DNA of 64,000 nt from Stigmatella ashevillena (GCF_028368975.1 NZ_JAQNDM010000002.1:2490007-2554006), one strand, 5' to 3'; shown: positions 1 through 10,007, numbered from the stretch's first letter. Program-made: numbers and translations. Notes: generated by a model from the letters alone, not told the origin.

Positions 1-1707
1 GTGAGCCGCTATGTGGCGCTCACCGGGAAGCCCCCGCTGCCGCCGCTGTGGAGCCTGGGAGCCCAACAATCGCGCTGGGGCTACGAGAGCGCGGAGGAGA
101 TTCGCAGCGTCGTCCAGGCCTACCGTTCCCGAGGGCTGCCCCTGGATGTGGTGTACCTGGATATCGACTACCAGGATGCCTACAAGCTGTGGGAGTGGGA
201 CCGCTCGCGGTATCCGGACCCCGCGGGGCTGGCGAGCGACATGGCGCGCGAGGGGGTGCGGCTGGTGCCCATCATCAACCCCAGCTTGAAGGCCGTGCCC
301 GGCTACCGCCCCTATGAGGAAGCCAAGGAGCGGAACTATCTGGTCCGCGCCGACAGCGGCGATGTGCTGGTGGGCGAGGTCTGGGCCAAGCCCGCGACCT
401 TTCCGGACTTCACCCGCGAAGAGGTGCAGCGCTGGTGGGGCGACTGGCACTCGGACTTCCTGAAGCAGGGCATGGCGGGCATCTGGAATGACATGAACGA
501 GCCGGCGTGCTTCTCGCTGCTCGAGGCCACCGGGAGCGTGTCGGCGACGGGGGCGCGGATGAATGAAGAGGTGCAACGGACGGAGGGCAAGACGCTCCCG
601 TTCGCGGCACGGCATGGCACGCGCCGCCACGTGGAGGTGCACAACATCTTCGGCATGGGGATGGTGAAGGCGGGATACGAGGGCTTCCGGCGCATTGTCC
701 CTGACCGCCGCCCCTTCCTGCTGACGCGGGCCGGCTTCGCGGGCATCCAGCGGTACGCCTCAGTGTGGACGGGAGACAACTCGAGCCACTGGGAGCACCT
801 GGAGCTGTCCATTCCCATGCTCCTGGGGTTGGGGTTGTCGGGCGTCGGGTTCACGGGCTCGGACATCCCCGGCTTCATCGGTCGGCCGACCCCGGAGATG
901 TTCGCCCGCTGGACCCAGTTGGGCGTGTTCTACCCCCTGATGCGCAACCACGGCGCCAAGCCCATGCCCTTCCAGGAGCCCTGGCGCTTCGGAGAGCGGT
1001 ACCTGGCGCTGGCCAAGGCCGCGCTGGAGCGGCGCTACCGGCTCCTGCCCACGCTGTACTCGCTGATGCACGAGGCCTCGCAGAACGGGCTGCCCATCCT
1101 GCGCCCCCTGCTCATGCAGGATCCCTCGGACCCGCGGGCGCTCCGCGCGTACGATCAATTCCTCTTCGGAGGGGATCTCCTGGCGGCCCCCATCACGAAG
1201 CCCGGCCAGACCAAGCGCCTGGCCTATCTGCCGAAGGGGGAGTGGTTGGAGTGGTCCAACCTGGATAATCCGGGCGCCATCCTCCCGGGCGGCCAGTACG
1301 TCATCGCGGACGGCCCCCTGGACACCCTGCCGCTCTGGCTGCGCGCAGGCGGAGCCGTGGCGCTCACCCGGTCGGCCCCGCACACGACGACGGCGAACTG
1401 GGAACACCTCGAGTGGCACATCCACGCCGGCGAAGGCGTGAACGCGACGCTCTATGAGGACGCCGGGGATGGCTATGGAGAGTCGCGCACCACCACCCTC
1501 AAGGGGGGCTTCGAGCGGGGCCGCCTCGTGCTGGAGCGGCGTGTCCAGGGCAACCTGCCCCTGGCGCGCCAGACAGAGACCCTGCGCATCTACGGCCTCA
1601 AAGGCGTGCGCTCCATCACCGGAGCCCTGGAGCTGCGCGGCGTGGTCAATGGCGTGCTCGAAGTGCCCATGAGCGCCCAGTGGGACCGGCTCGTCGTGAC
1701 CTCCTGA
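1..1707 (+). CDS. GH31 family alpha-glucosidase-like glycoside hydrolase (5' partial)
   Basis: Hydrolyses alpha-glycosidic bonds by a retaining mechanism; the natural substrate cannot be told from sequence. The (beta/alpha)8 barrel is visible, with WNDMNEP placing the catalytic nucleophile at Asp164 of the visible frame and WTGDN placing the acid/base at about Asp259. A beta-sandwich C-terminal part follows from about residue 380. The frame is open from base 1 with no ribosome binding site visible, and the N-terminal galactose-mutarotase-like domain normal in GH31 enzymes is missing. The true start therefore lies outside the window, and the GTG at base 1 is probably internal. Could be an alpha-glucosidase or a related alpha-glycosidase. 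Confidence 0.9.
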   Translation: MSRYVALTGKPPLPPLWSLGAQQSRWGYESAEEIRSVVQAYRSRGLPLDVVYLDIDYQDAYKLWEWDRSRYPDPAGLASDMAREGVRLVPIINPSLKAVPGYRPYEEAKERNYLVRADSGDVLVGEVWAKPATFPDFTREEVQRWWGDWHSDFLKQGMAGIWNDMNEPACFSLLEATGSVSATGARMNEEVQRTEGKTLPFAARHGTRRHVEVHNIFGMGMVKAGYEGFRRIVPDRRPFLLTRAGFAGIQRYASVWTGDNSSHWEHLELSIPMLLGLGLSGVGFTGSDIPGFIGRPTPEMFARWTQLGVFYPLMRNHGAKPMPFQEPWRFGERYLALAKAALERRYRLLPTLYSLMHEASQNGLPILRPLLMQDPSDPRALRAYDQFLFGGDLLAAPITKPGQTKRLAYLPKGEWLEWSNLDNPGAILPGGQYVIADGPLDTLPLWLRAGGAVALTRSAPHTTTANWEHLEWHIHAGEGVNATLYEDAGDGYGESRTTTLKGGFERGRLVLERRVQGNLPLARQTETLRIYGLKGVRSITGALELRGVVNGVLEVPMSAQWDRLVVTS

Positions 1708-1743
1708 GCCCCTCTGCGCAAACCTCCGGAAGGCCGCGGCGCC

Positions 1744-3384
1744 TCAGCTCCCGGCGCTGACCTTCCGGGGCTGCGGCGTGCTCAGGAGGCCCTCCTGGGC
1801 GCCGGAGGGGAGGGCCTTCTTCGCAGGGATGAAGGCCATGGCCCGCTCCGCCAGCGCGGTGATGGTCAGGGACGGGTTGACGCCGGGATTCGCGGACACC
1901 GCCGCGCCATCCACCACGTAGAGCCCTTCGTGGCCAAACACCCGGTGCTGGGTGTCGATGACGCCCGTCTCGGCCGAGGTCCCCATGCAGCAGCCCCCGA
2001 GGATGTGGGCCGTCGTGGGAATGCCCAGCACCGTTTCGTTAACCAGGCTCATGGGCATGCCGTCGATCTTCTTGGCCACCCGGTGCGCCAGATCCGCCGC
2101 CTCGGGGATGTTGGCCGTGGGCGCAGGCCCTGCTTGCAACGCCGTGGTGAGCCCCTTGCGCATTCCTGTCAGCGGCCCACGCCCTCGCTTCATGCGCAGG
2201 TGCCCATCCAGCGTCCGCATGTAGAGCAGGATGATGGTCTGCTTCGCATAGTCGCGCACGGACAGCACCCGCAGCAGCTTGATCGGATGACGCAGCACAC
2301 TCCCCACGAGCCGGGCGATCCGGGTCACCACCCGATCTCCCGTGACATAGGGCGCGCCGAGCAGCCGGAAGAAGCCCGAACCCGCCGAGTAGCGCACCGG
2401 CTCCAGGTGCGAGTGCTCATCCGTGTTCAAGATGGAGCCAATGGCGATGCCCGTGGACAGATCCTTGTCCCTGCGAGGTGACACCACGCTGATCAGCGCC
2501 TCGGAGTTGGTGCGTACCCCCTCCCCCAACCGCTCGGAGAGCCGGGGAAGCCCATCCGGACTCGCCTTCAGCTTCAAGAGCAGGTCCACCGTGCCGAGCA
2601 CGCCTCCGGCGAAGACGACGTTCTGCGCGGTGAAGCGGCGCTTGCGGCGCGTGAAGAGCGAGGTGCCTTCCAGGGCCTCCACCTCGTAGCCTCCGCCCGG
2701 CAACGGGCGCACCCAGGTGGCCTCCGTGTCCGCCCACAGCGTCAGCCCTCGCTTCTCCGCGAGGTACAGGTAGTTCTTGTCGAGCGTGTTCTTCGCACCG
2801 ACCTGACACCCCAGCATGCACCCGCCGCAGGAGGTACACCCGGTGCGCGTGGGCCCCTCTCCTCCATGGTAGGGATCCGCAACGGTGACGTTGGGCTCGC
2901 CGAAATAGATGGCCACGGTGGTGGGCTGGAAGTCCTCGCGGCCGATCTCCTTGCCCACCTCTTGAATGACCTGATCCGGCACCGTGCGCAGGGGATTCGC
3001 CGTCGCCCCGAGCATCCGGCGCGCTTCGCGGTAGTGCGGCGCCAGTTCCTGCTTCCAGTCTGTCAGCTGGCCCCAGTCTCCGCTCTGGAAGAAGTCGTCC
3101 TTCGGGACGGGCAACGTGTTGGCATAGACCAGCGAGCCGCCGCCCACGCCCACGCCGGAGAGCACGGTGACGTGGCGGAAGAAGGTCATCTTGAACAACC
3201 CGCGCCACCCGAGCTGTGGCAGCCACAGCCACCGCTTGAGGTTCCAGTTCGTCTTCGGGAAGTCCTGGGCTTGAAGGCGCCGGCCCTTCTCCAGCATCAG
3301 CACGCGGTAGCCCTTCTCCGTCAGCCGCAACGCGCTCACGCTGCCACCGAACCCCGAGCCAATGATCAGCCAGTCACAGTCCAT
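1744..3384 (-). CDS. GMC-family FAD oxidoreductase (cholesterol oxidase-like)
   Basis: Predicted flavin-dependent alcohol or sterol oxidoreductase of 546 residues. The N-terminal Rossmann motif GSGFGGSVSALRL binds FAD. A Cys-rich stretch (CTSCGGCMLGC, about residue 185-195) is typical of the bacterial cholesterol oxidase-like GMC subgroup and could hold a metal or be redox active. HILGGCCMG and the C-terminal NPGVNPSLTITALAE segment are GMC signatures. The start at 3384 is preferred because GGAG lies about 7 bases upstream; a GTG four codons earlier would bury that site. No signal peptide. Convergent with the GH31 gene. Substrate unknown. Confidence 0.88.
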   Translation of the reverse strand: MDCDWLIIGSGFGGSVSALRLTEKGYRVLMLEKGRRLQAQDFPKTNWNLKRWLWLPQLGWRGLFKMTFFRHVTVLSGVGVGGGSLVYANTLPVPKDDFFQSGDWGQLTDWKQELAPHYREARRMLGATANPLRTVPDQVIQEVGKEIGREDFQPTTVAIYFGEPNVTVADPYHGGEGPTRTGCTSCGGCMLGCQVGAKNTLDKNYLYLAEKRGLTLWADTEATWVRPLPGGGYEVEALEGTSLFTRRKRRFTAQNVVFAGGVLGTVDLLLKLKASPDGLPRLSERLGEGVRTNSEALISVVSPRRDKDLSTGIAIGSILNTDEHSHLEPVRYSAGSGFFRLLGAPYVTGDRVVTRIARLVGSVLRHPIKLLRVLSVRDYAKQTIILLYMRTLDGHLRMKRGRGPLTGMRKGLTTALQAGPAPTANIPEAADLAHRVAKKIDGMPMSLVNETVLGIPTTAHILGGCCMGTSAETGVIDTQHRVFGHEGLYVVDGAAVSANPGVNPSLTITALAERAMAFIPAKKALPSGAQEGLLSTPQPRKVSAGS

Positions 3385-3415
3385 CGTGCTCTCCACCCCA
3401 GGAACGGGCGCCTTC

Positions 3416-3868
3416 TTAGCCGGCAGTTCTCTTCCGTGCCCGTTTCGCGGCGGAAGTATTGCTCACAAATTGCTTGCCCCGGAGAGAGCCCGCCTTCTTC
3501 CTCCGGTCCGTGGCGCGCTTCTGAGCCTCGCTCAACTGGGCCCATGCCTTCTTCGGAAGATAACGAGAAGTGGTCTTCCCCCGCCGCGCCCGGGAAGAGC
3601 CCGTTCGCGTCTGCCACGCTTCCTTCGTCCAGGACTCCAGGGACTTCTGCTTCTGCCTCCGGGGCCCGCGGTAACCGCCCCCCGCTTTCTTGTACTCAGC
3701 GGCCAGAAGCTGGGACTTGCGGGCACTCCACTGCCCCGCGCGCCCGCCCTTGCTGCCTGCTTGGATGCGTTTCTTGAGGCGCTCGCGCAGCGCGGGACGC
3801 GTGTATGGGCTCGCCGTGGCACGGCCCCCGGTGCTCCGTCTGCGGCCCGCGGTCTTCTTCGCAGCCAT
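3416..3868 (-). CDS. Small basic protein, DUF5872-like
   Basis: A 150-residue, strongly basic protein rich in Lys, Arg and Ser, without signal peptide or membrane segment. It begins MAAKKTAGRRRSTGG, preceded by a strong GGGAGG-type ribosome binding site, which decides this start over the much longer upstream-open frame. The central region (KSLESWTKEAW, then YLPKKAWAQLS and ATDRRKKAGS) resembles small proteins annotated as DUF5872, from memory of that family. The basic N-terminus and KKAG repeats suggest nucleic-acid contact, which is inference only. It lies between the GMC oxidase and exonuclease III genes on the same strand. Confidence 0.7.
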   Translation of the reverse strand: MAAKKTAGRRRSTGGRATASPYTRPALRERLKKRIQAGSKGGRAGQWSARKSQLLAAEYKKAGGGYRGPRRQKQKSLESWTKEAWQTRTGSSRARRGKTTSRYLPKKAWAQLSEAQKRATDRRKKAGSLRGKQFVSNTSAAKRARKRTAG

Positions 3869-3999
3869 GCGTTTCCTCCCTGAACATGAGAATCCCTCAT
3901 GCTCAGGTGGGACCGTGCGCCTGAGCCCGCAAGGGGCAAGGCTTCCAGGTAGCTGGGCGGCGAAGCCACCGCTCGCCGGGCTTCCTGTTCGACAAGGGC

Positions 4000-4773
4000 T
4001 CAGTCCCGGAACTCCGCCCAGACGGGGGCGTGGTCCGAGGGCTGCTTGCCCTTGCGCTCTTCCCGGTCGATCTCCGCCTTCACCAACCGCTGCACCAACG
4101 GCGCAGTGGCGAAGATGTGATCGATGCGCACGCCCAGGTTCTTGGGGAACGACAGGCCCCGGTAATCCCACCAGCTGAACTTCTTCTCCACCCCGGCGTG
4201 CAGCGTGCGGAACGTGTCCGTCAGCCCGAAGGCGCACATCCGCTGCAATGCGTCACGCTCCTTCAGGGTGAAGAGCGTCTGCCCCTCCCAGGCCGCCGGG
4301 TCGTACACGTCGATGGGCTCGGGGGCCACGTTCCAGTCACCGCACAGCACCAGTTGCTGGTCCGGCGCATGCCTCGTGTCCAGGTAGCGCCGCAGCCGCG
4401 CGTACCACTCCAGCTTGTAGACGTAGGCGGGCGAGTCCACCGCCTGTCCGTTGGGCACGTAGGCGCTCACCACGCGAACCCCGTTCACCGTCGCCGCGAT
4501 GAGCCGCGCATGGGAGTCCTCCACCCCGTCCGAGAGGCTCAGCACCACGTCCGAGGGCTCCGTCTTCGAGAGGATGGCCACGCCGTTGTACGTCTTCTGT
4601 CCGTGCGTGACGGCGTGGTAGCCCACTTCGCGCACCGCCTCGGTGGGGAAGTCCGCATCCACGCACTTCAGTTCCTGAAGACAGAGGACGTCCGGCTGGT
4701 GGGCCTTCAACCAGTTCAGCAAGCGCTCTTGCCGCGCCCTCACCGAGTTCACATTCCAGCTGGCGATTTTCAT
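4000..4773 (-). CDS. xth: Exodeoxyribonuclease III (AP endonuclease)
   Basis: Cuts DNA 5' of abasic sites and degrades 3' ends during base excision repair in the cytoplasm. The 257-residue protein has the full EEP-nuclease signature set: MKIASWNVNS at the N-terminus, the metal-binding Glu in LCLQELKC, YVPNG, CGDWNVAPE with catalytic Asp/Asn, and SDHAPV with the terminal His. Length matches the Xth family. The start at MKIASW is chosen from family alignment; the open frame extends 24 codons further upstream without family similarity. Confidence 0.95.
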   Translation of the reverse strand: MKIASWNVNSVRARQERLLNWLKAHQPDVLCLQELKCVDADFPTEAVREVGYHAVTHGQKTYNGVAILSKTEPSDVVLSLSDGVEDSHARLIAATVNGVRVVSAYVPNGQAVDSPAYVYKLEWYARLRRYLDTRHAPDQQLVLCGDWNVAPEPIDVYDPAAWEGQTLFTLKERDALQRMCAFGLTDTFRTLHAGVEKKFSWWDYRGLSFPKNLGVRIDHIFATAPLVQRLVKAEIDREERKGKQPSDHAPVWAEFRD

Positions 4774-4959
4774 CGCGCGCCACCGTCGCATGTCACCCGC
4801 GCCCCTTCCACGCTTTTCCCCCCCGCTCCGTGTCTGAGGAGACACACCTGCCGCGTTCCCCCGAGGGAAACCACCGCTGGCATGAGGGTCGCATTGAGGC
4901 CAGGGGCGGAGACCGGGTGCCCTTCACGAGAGGGCCCTGGCTCCCTGGAGGGTCATACC

Positions 4960-5961
4960 GTGAAGAAGAGGTCCCCCACATCCCGCTCGCTGCTGTCCCT
5001 CTTGCCCGTGGTGGCTGGCCTGACCCTCGCCGCGCAGCAAGGAATCCAGGGCTTGCATCCCTCTGTCCCTGCCGCGCCCGGCCCGTCCAGCCCCACCCTC
5101 CTCCAGCCCGTCCTTCCGGAGCAGGCGTTTCCTCGAGAGGCTGGGCACGAAGTGCCCATGGCCGGAGCCGCCCCGAGCACGGAGACTCCAGAGCCCCCCT
5201 CTGACGCATTGAGCCTTCCTCACGAGCACCTCTATCGGGTGAACCACCTGGCCCGGGCCCGGATCCTGCGTGAGGTGGGAGATCTGTCGGGCGCATGGAC
5301 CGAGTGCCGACGGGCCCTCCACGATCATCCCGAGGATGAGGAGGCCCTCGGGACCCTGGCCCGTTTGGGCCCGCGCGTGGGGCAACCGGAACTCGCCGTG
5401 CGGGCCCTGGACCGGTTGGGGAACCTGCTCCCGGAGGATGCCTCCCCGCTCATCCAGCAGGCGCGGCTGCTGATCTCCTTGGGGAAGTTCCCGGAGGCCG
5501 TGCGAGTGGGCGAAGAGGCGCTCCTCCGCGCCCCCGAGGAGCCCGAGGCGTACCAGGCCCTCGGCCGAGCGCACCTCGCCGCGGGCGAGCTGCCCGCCGC
5601 CATTCTTCGCTTCCAGCAGGCCATCCACCTGGCTCCGGAGCACGGCCATGCCCTCAACAACCTCGGCTTCGCCTGGCTGCGCGCCAACGAGAACGCGAAG
5701 GCCGCCGAGGTGCTGGCCCGCGCCGCCGCCCTGCTTCCCCACGCGGGCCACGTTCACAACAACCTGGGTGTGGCGTACGAGCGGCTCGGACGCATGGCGG
5801 AAGCCCAGGCCGCCTATGCCATCGCCACCCAGCTCTCCCCGCGCTACGTCAAGGCGCACCTCAACGCGAGCCGGATGAAAGCCGTGGCGCGCTTCGAAGG
5901 AGGCCCTTCCGGTTTCCAGGAGGAGTACCCGGTTCCAGTTTCTCAAGAGTTGGAGCGGTAG
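4960..5961 (+). CDS. Secreted or periplasmic tetratricopeptide repeat protein
   Basis: A 333-residue protein starting at GTG 4960 behind CTGGAGGG. A signal-peptide-like N-terminus (KKR followed by LLSLLPVVAGLTLAAQQ) leads into a Pro/Ala-rich linker and then at least six TPR-like helical repeats from about residue 90 to 315, including HALNNLGFAWLRANENAKAA and HVHNNLGVAYERLGRMAEAQ. TPRs mediate protein-protein contacts; no enzymatic motif is present. It precedes the penicillin-binding protein operon by about 80 bases on the same strand, so a role with envelope complexes is possible but inferred. Confidence 0.85.
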   Translation: MKKRSPTSRSLLSLLPVVAGLTLAAQQGIQGLHPSVPAAPGPSSPTLLQPVLPEQAFPREAGHEVPMAGAAPSTETPEPPSDALSLPHEHLYRVNHLARARILREVGDLSGAWTECRRALHDHPEDEEALGTLARLGPRVGQPELAVRALDRLGNLLPEDASPLIQQARLLISLGKFPEAVRVGEEALLRAPEEPEAYQALGRAHLAAGELPAAILRFQQAIHLAPEHGHALNNLGFAWLRANENAKAAEVLARAAALLPHAGHVHNNLGVAYERLGRMAEAQAAYAIATQLSPRYVKAHLNASRMKAVARFEGGPSGFQEEYPVPVSQELER

Positions 5962-6042
5962 AACCCAGGCACCGGTGGGTGTCCGGGCAGGTTTCCGTTC
6001 CCTGCCCATCGGTTTAACGTGCTCACCCTCTTCCCGAGCCCC

Positions 6043-8649
6043 ATGAACACGGCACGAGCGATGTCCACGCCTTCCGAAGCCCTTCCTCCTTCCGAACCGC
6101 CCCAGGTTCCCCCTCCTCCCACTCGCCCCGGGCTTGGCGCCCGTCTCTGGAAGTGGACGAAGCGGCTGCTCATCGTGGCGGGCGTGGGCCTGGTGCTGGC
6201 GGTGGCGGCGGGCGTGATCGCCTACTCCTATTTCAGCCAGGGGCTGCCCTCCGTGGAGGCCCTGCGCAACTACCAGCCACCGCAGGTGACGAAGGTGCGG
6301 TGCGGGGATGGCTCCATCTGCGCCGAGTTCTACAACGAGCGCCGCACGCTGGTTCGCATCGAGGATCTCCCCCCGCACGTCCGCAACTCCTTCCTCGCCG
6401 CCGAGGACGCGGACTTCTACAAGCACGAGGGCCTCGACTTCTTCGGCATCACCCGGGCGGCCCTCAAGAACCTCGTCCCTGGCAGCCGCAAGTCCGGCGC
6501 CTCCACCATCACGCAGCAGGTGGTGAAGAACCTGCTGCTCACCCCAGAGCGGAGCCTCACGCGGAAGATGCGCGAGTGGATCCTCACCCCACGCGTGGAG
6601 CAGGCCCTCACCAAGGATCAGATCCTCAACCTCTACGTCAACCAGATCTACTACGGGCAGCGGCGCTACGGCCTGGAAGAGGCCGCGCTCTTCTACTTCG
6701 GCAAGCACGCCAAGGACTTGAGCCTCGGAGAGGCCACGGTGCTGGCCGGCACGCCCCAGTCTCCGCACCGCATCAACCCGGTGACGAACATCGTCCGCGC
6801 CAAGTCGCGCCAGAAGTACGTGTTGGATCAAATGGCGCGCAACGGCTTCGCCTCCCGGGAGGAGGTAGACGCGGAGATGGACAAGCCCATCGTCCTGGCA
6901 CCCCGGCCGCCGCCCCGCGTGGGCGCCTACTACGCCGAGGAGATGCGCCGCACGCTCATCGAGCGCTACGGGGAGAAGGCGGTGCTCGAAGGCGGCCTGC
7001 GGGTCGAGATCGCCATGGAGCCCAAGCACCAGGCCGTGGCGGAGGAAGCGGTGCGCAATGGCCTGGAGGCGCTGGACCGGCGCCAGGGCTACCGAGGGCC
7101 GCTCGGCCTGCTGGAGACGCCGCGCTTCGGGCGCCTCAAGCAGCTCATCGCCCAGCGCATCGATGAAGCAGGGCGCCGACAGAAGGACGCGGAGTACGTG
7201 GCGGATCTCTCGCCCCTGGCGAATGCGGAGCCCGAGCCCGAGTCTCCCGGGGACGAAGGCTCCGAGGAGCAGCGCCCGGAGCTTGCCCCCGAAGAGGAGG
7301 CGCCTCCCTCCGCCGAAGAAATGCTGGTGCGCTCCGTTCCCCTTCTTCCCCTGAAGGAGGGACTGCGCCTGGCCGGCTACGTCACCGAGGTGGACGAGAA
7401 GCGGGGCGTTGCCCGGGTGGACCTCGTGAGCCGCACCGCGGAGGTCTCCCTGTCCACGGTGAAGTGGGCACGGATGAAGGGCAAGGCGGCCCCCTCGAAG
7501 ATTTCGGATGTCTTCAAGCCGGGCGAGCTGGTGCTCGTGCGCATCACCCGGCCCACCCCCGCCCCCGCGGCCGTGGAGGCCTCGCTCGATCAAATCCCCG
7601 TGGCGCAAGGGGGACTCGTCGTCCTCCGGCCCACCGACAGGCATGTGCTGGCGCTGGTGGGCGGCTATGACTTCGACCGCTCGTCCTTCAACCGCGCCAC
7701 GCAGGCCCGGCGCCAGCCTGGCTCGTCCTTCAAGCCCTTCCTCTATGCCGCGGCGATCGGCAGCGGGCGCTACACGCCGCTGAGCACGGTGAACGACGCG
7801 CCGGAGGCCATCCGCGACCCGTACACCGGCAAGCAGTGGAAGCCGAAGAACTACGACAACAAGTTCGAGGGCCCCATGACGCTGCGAGAGGCCCTCACCA
7901 AGTCCAAGAACACGGTGTCCGTGCGGCTCATCGAGTCGCTCACCCCCGCCACCGTCATCGACTACGCGCGCCGCGCGGGCATCTCCTCGGCCCTGCCGGA
8001 GAACCTCACGCTGGCGCTGGGCACGGGCGAAGTGACGATGCTGGAGGCCGTCAACGCCTACGCCACGCTCCAGGCCAACGGCCGCTACGCGGACCCGCTC
8101 CTGCTGCTGCGCGTCCAGGATGCCCAGGGACTCGTGCTGGAGGAGCACCAGCCCGCCTTCGAGGAGAAGCTGCCCCCCCCGGTGGCCTACCTCACCACGA
8201 TGCTCATGCGCAGCGTCGTCGAAGAGGGCACCGCCAAGGCCGTGCGAGAGCTGAACCGCCCCGCGGCCGGAAAGACAGGCACCACCAACGAGTCCAAGGA
8301 CACGTGGTTCTCCGGCTACACCATGGACTACGTGGCCAGCGCCTGGGTGGGCTTCGATGACAACACGCCCCTGGGCAGCACGGAGACGGGGGGCCGGGCC
8401 GCCCTGCCCATCTGGCTGGACTTCATGCGCGTGGCGCATCAGGGTCTGCCCGTGCGCGAATTCGAGGTTCCTCCCGGCATCATCTCCGTGCGGATCGACC
8501 CATCGACGGGGCTGCTCGCCGGCAACTCCGTGCCCGGACGGCTCGAGTCCTTCTTGGATGGCACTCAGCCCACCGCCGAGGCGCCGCCCCCGGGACAGGT
8601 GGACACGAGCGAGTTCTTCCTCGAGGACGGCAAGCGGAGAGGTCTGTGA
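6043..8649 (+). CDS. Class A penicillin-binding protein, PBP1A family
   Basis: Bifunctional peptidoglycan polymerase and transpeptidase of the inner membrane. A Pro-rich cytoplasmic tail is followed by one membrane segment (about residues 44-68), a GT51 glycosyltransferase domain (AAEDADFYKHEG with catalytic Glu; GASTITQQVVKNLLL), an OB-like insert rich in Glu/Pro, and a transpeptidase with SSFK (nucleophile Ser561), SKN and KTGTT motifs. All catalytic residues are present. Start taken at ATG 6043; ATG 6061 is an alternative and no strong ribosome binding site separates them. It overlaps the next gene at GTGA, so translation is probably coupled. Confidence 0.92.
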   Translation: MNTARAMSTPSEALPPSEPPQVPPPPTRPGLGARLWKWTKRLLIVAGVGLVLAVAAGVIAYSYFSQGLPSVEALRNYQPPQVTKVRCGDGSICAEFYNERRTLVRIEDLPPHVRNSFLAAEDADFYKHEGLDFFGITRAALKNLVPGSRKSGASTITQQVVKNLLLTPERSLTRKMREWILTPRVEQALTKDQILNLYVNQIYYGQRRYGLEEAALFYFGKHAKDLSLGEATVLAGTPQSPHRINPVTNIVRAKSRQKYVLDQMARNGFASREEVDAEMDKPIVLAPRPPPRVGAYYAEEMRRTLIERYGEKAVLEGGLRVEIAMEPKHQAVAEEAVRNGLEALDRRQGYRGPLGLLETPRFGRLKQLIAQRIDEAGRRQKDAEYVADLSPLANAEPEPESPGDEGSEEQRPELAPEEEAPPSAEEMLVRSVPLLPLKEGLRLAGYVTEVDEKRGVARVDLVSRTAEVSLSTVKWARMKGKAAPSKISDVFKPGELVLVRITRPTPAPAAVEASLDQIPVAQGGLVVLRPTDRHVLALVGGYDFDRSSFNRATQARRQPGSSFKPFLYAAAIGSGRYTPLSTVNDAPEAIRDPYTGKQWKPKNYDNKFEGPMTLREALTKSKNTVSVRLIESLTPATVIDYARRAGISSALPENLTLALGTGEVTMLEAVNAYATLQANGRYADPLLLLRVQDAQGLVLEEHQPAFEEKLPPPVAYLTTMLMRSVVEEGTAKAVRELNRPAAGKTGTTNESKDTWFSGYTMDYVASAWVGFDDNTPLGSTETGGRAALPIWLDFMRVAHQGLPVREFEVPPGIISVRIDPSTGLLAGNSVPGRLESFLDGTQPTAEAPPPGQVDTSEFFLEDGKRRGL

Positions 8650-10007
8650 GCCGCCTCCTCGTCACGCTCCTGCTGTCCACCCTCACCGCCGCGCCCTCCA
8701 CGCCCGCCCCTCCACAAGGCCCCCCTTCCGTCGAGCGGCTCGCGCAGCTCGTGGCCGATGCCGTGCACGCTCAAGCGCCCGAGGCGCCCGTCGCCATTCA
8801 CCTGAGCGGCTCCTCGCCCGAGATGCGGCGCGCGCTGGGGACGCTGCTGGCCTCGCGGCTGGCCACCTTGGAGCTGGGTCCCGTCGTGCTGGAGTCCTCC
8901 ACGCCCGAGGCGGCCGAGGAGCTCGCCCGGGAGAAGGGGGCGCGCGCCCTCGTGCGCCTCACGCTCAGCCTGGAGGAGGGCGCCCTGCACGCCCGGGGCG
9001 ACGTGCTGGGCACCTGGGTCAACTTCTGGTCTGGACGCACCCCGTCCCGGCCCCCAGGGCCCGCCGCCGCCGTGACCCAGGCCGTGGAGGCGGACGCCGG
9101 CGCGCTGACCCTCGCCGCGGTCTCTCCCCAAGGCATGGCTTCGGCGACACCGATGACCGTCCTCTCCGGGCCTCGCCAGGTGCGGCTGATGGGCGCGGCG
9201 CTGGTGCAACTGGACCAGCCTCCCGCCGCCCTCGCCGCGGGGGACCTCGATGGCGACGGCCGGGACGAGGTGGCCGTCCTCACCCACCGCGCCGTGTCCG
9301 TCTACGCCAGCGATGGGCGCCTGCTCGCGCGCCGCGACATCGAGGGGATTCCCCTGAGCGCCACGCCCCCCCGGGAGCCCTTCGGCGTGGTGGCCGTCCT
9401 GCCCCAGCCCCCGCGGCTGGCGGCCTGGTCCGCCCACTTCGCCCACGGAGAGGTGCTCCTCTTCGACCGGGCCAAGGGCACCCTGCGCCCCATTGGCGCG
9501 CTGGACACCGCCCCCCTCGGCGCCCACGAGCGCGCCAGCTTCACGCCCGGCCGGACGACGTTCGCGCCAGAGGTCCGGTTGGACGAGGGCCAGATGCTCC
9601 CCGTCCCAGCCCCCTTCGTCAGTGCCAGCCTCGCCTCCCCGCAACTGCTCTTTGTCCACGCCGATGGCAGCGGCTCGCTCTATCCCCGCGCCACCACCCC
9701 GCCCATCCGCATGCAGGGGCTTGGCGCCGGCAGCGCGCTGGGAGACGTGGATGGAGATGGGCGGCCAGAGCTCCTCACCACCTCCCCCCAGCTCTTTCCC
9801 AATCCCGACACGCTGCGCGTCCATGCACTCCTCGGGGATGATCCCATGGCCCACAGCCCGCTCTGGCAAAGCACCTTGCCGGTGGGCCGCGCGCTGCAAG
9901 TGGTGACGGCCGACCTGGACCTCGACCACCGGCGGGAGGTGCTCGTGGGCCTCTGGCACCCGGACGGCACGGGCGAAGTCTTCCTCATGCGCCAGGGGGC
10001 CCCATGA
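8646..10007 (+). CDS. Secreted FG-GAP/VCBS-repeat protein
   Basis: A 453-residue exported protein starting at a GTG that overlaps the PBP stop codon. The signal peptide (LLVTLLLSTLTAAP) is followed by an alpha/beta region up to about residue 150, then a beta-propeller-like part with calcium-type blades: DLDGDGRDEVAV, DVDGDGRPELLT and DLDLDHRREVLVG. These are FG-GAP loops normally found in secreted or surface propellers. No catalytic motif is visible. Overlaps at both ends (GTGA, ATGA) place it in one operon with the PBP and the binding protein, suggesting a shared envelope function. Confidence 0.82.
   Translation: MSRLLVTLLLSTLTAAPSTPAPPQGPPSVERLAQLVADAVHAQAPEAPVAIHLSGSSPEMRRALGTLLASRLATLELGPVVLESSTPEAAEELAREKGARALVRLTLSLEEGALHARGDVLGTWVNFWSGRTPSRPPGPAAAVTQAVEADAGALTLAAVSPQGMASATPMTVLSGPRQVRLMGAALVQLDQPPAALAAGDLDGDGRDEVAVLTHRAVSVYASDGRLLARRDIEGIPLSATPPREPFGVVAVLPQPPRLAAWSAHFAHGEVLLFDRAKGTLRPIGALDTAPLGAHERASFTPGRTTFAPEVRLDEGQMLPVPAPFVSASLASPQLLFVHADGSGSLYPRATTPPIRMQGLGAGSALGDVDGDGRPELLTTSPQLFPNPDTLRVHALLGDDPMAHSPLWQSTLPVGRALQVVTADLDLDHRREVLVGLWHPDGTGEVFLMRQGAP

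Noticed and set aside
4924-8439. 1171-codon open frame on the minus strand across the TPR and PBP genes
   Set aside because: Antisense to two convincing genes; composition is low-complexity Gly/Arg/His/Leu as expected from high-GC codon mirroring, with no family likeness or start site.
8565-9959. 464-codon minus-strand frame opposite the FG-GAP gene
   Set aside because: Shadow frame; the plus-strand protein has a signal peptide, repeats and operon overlaps.
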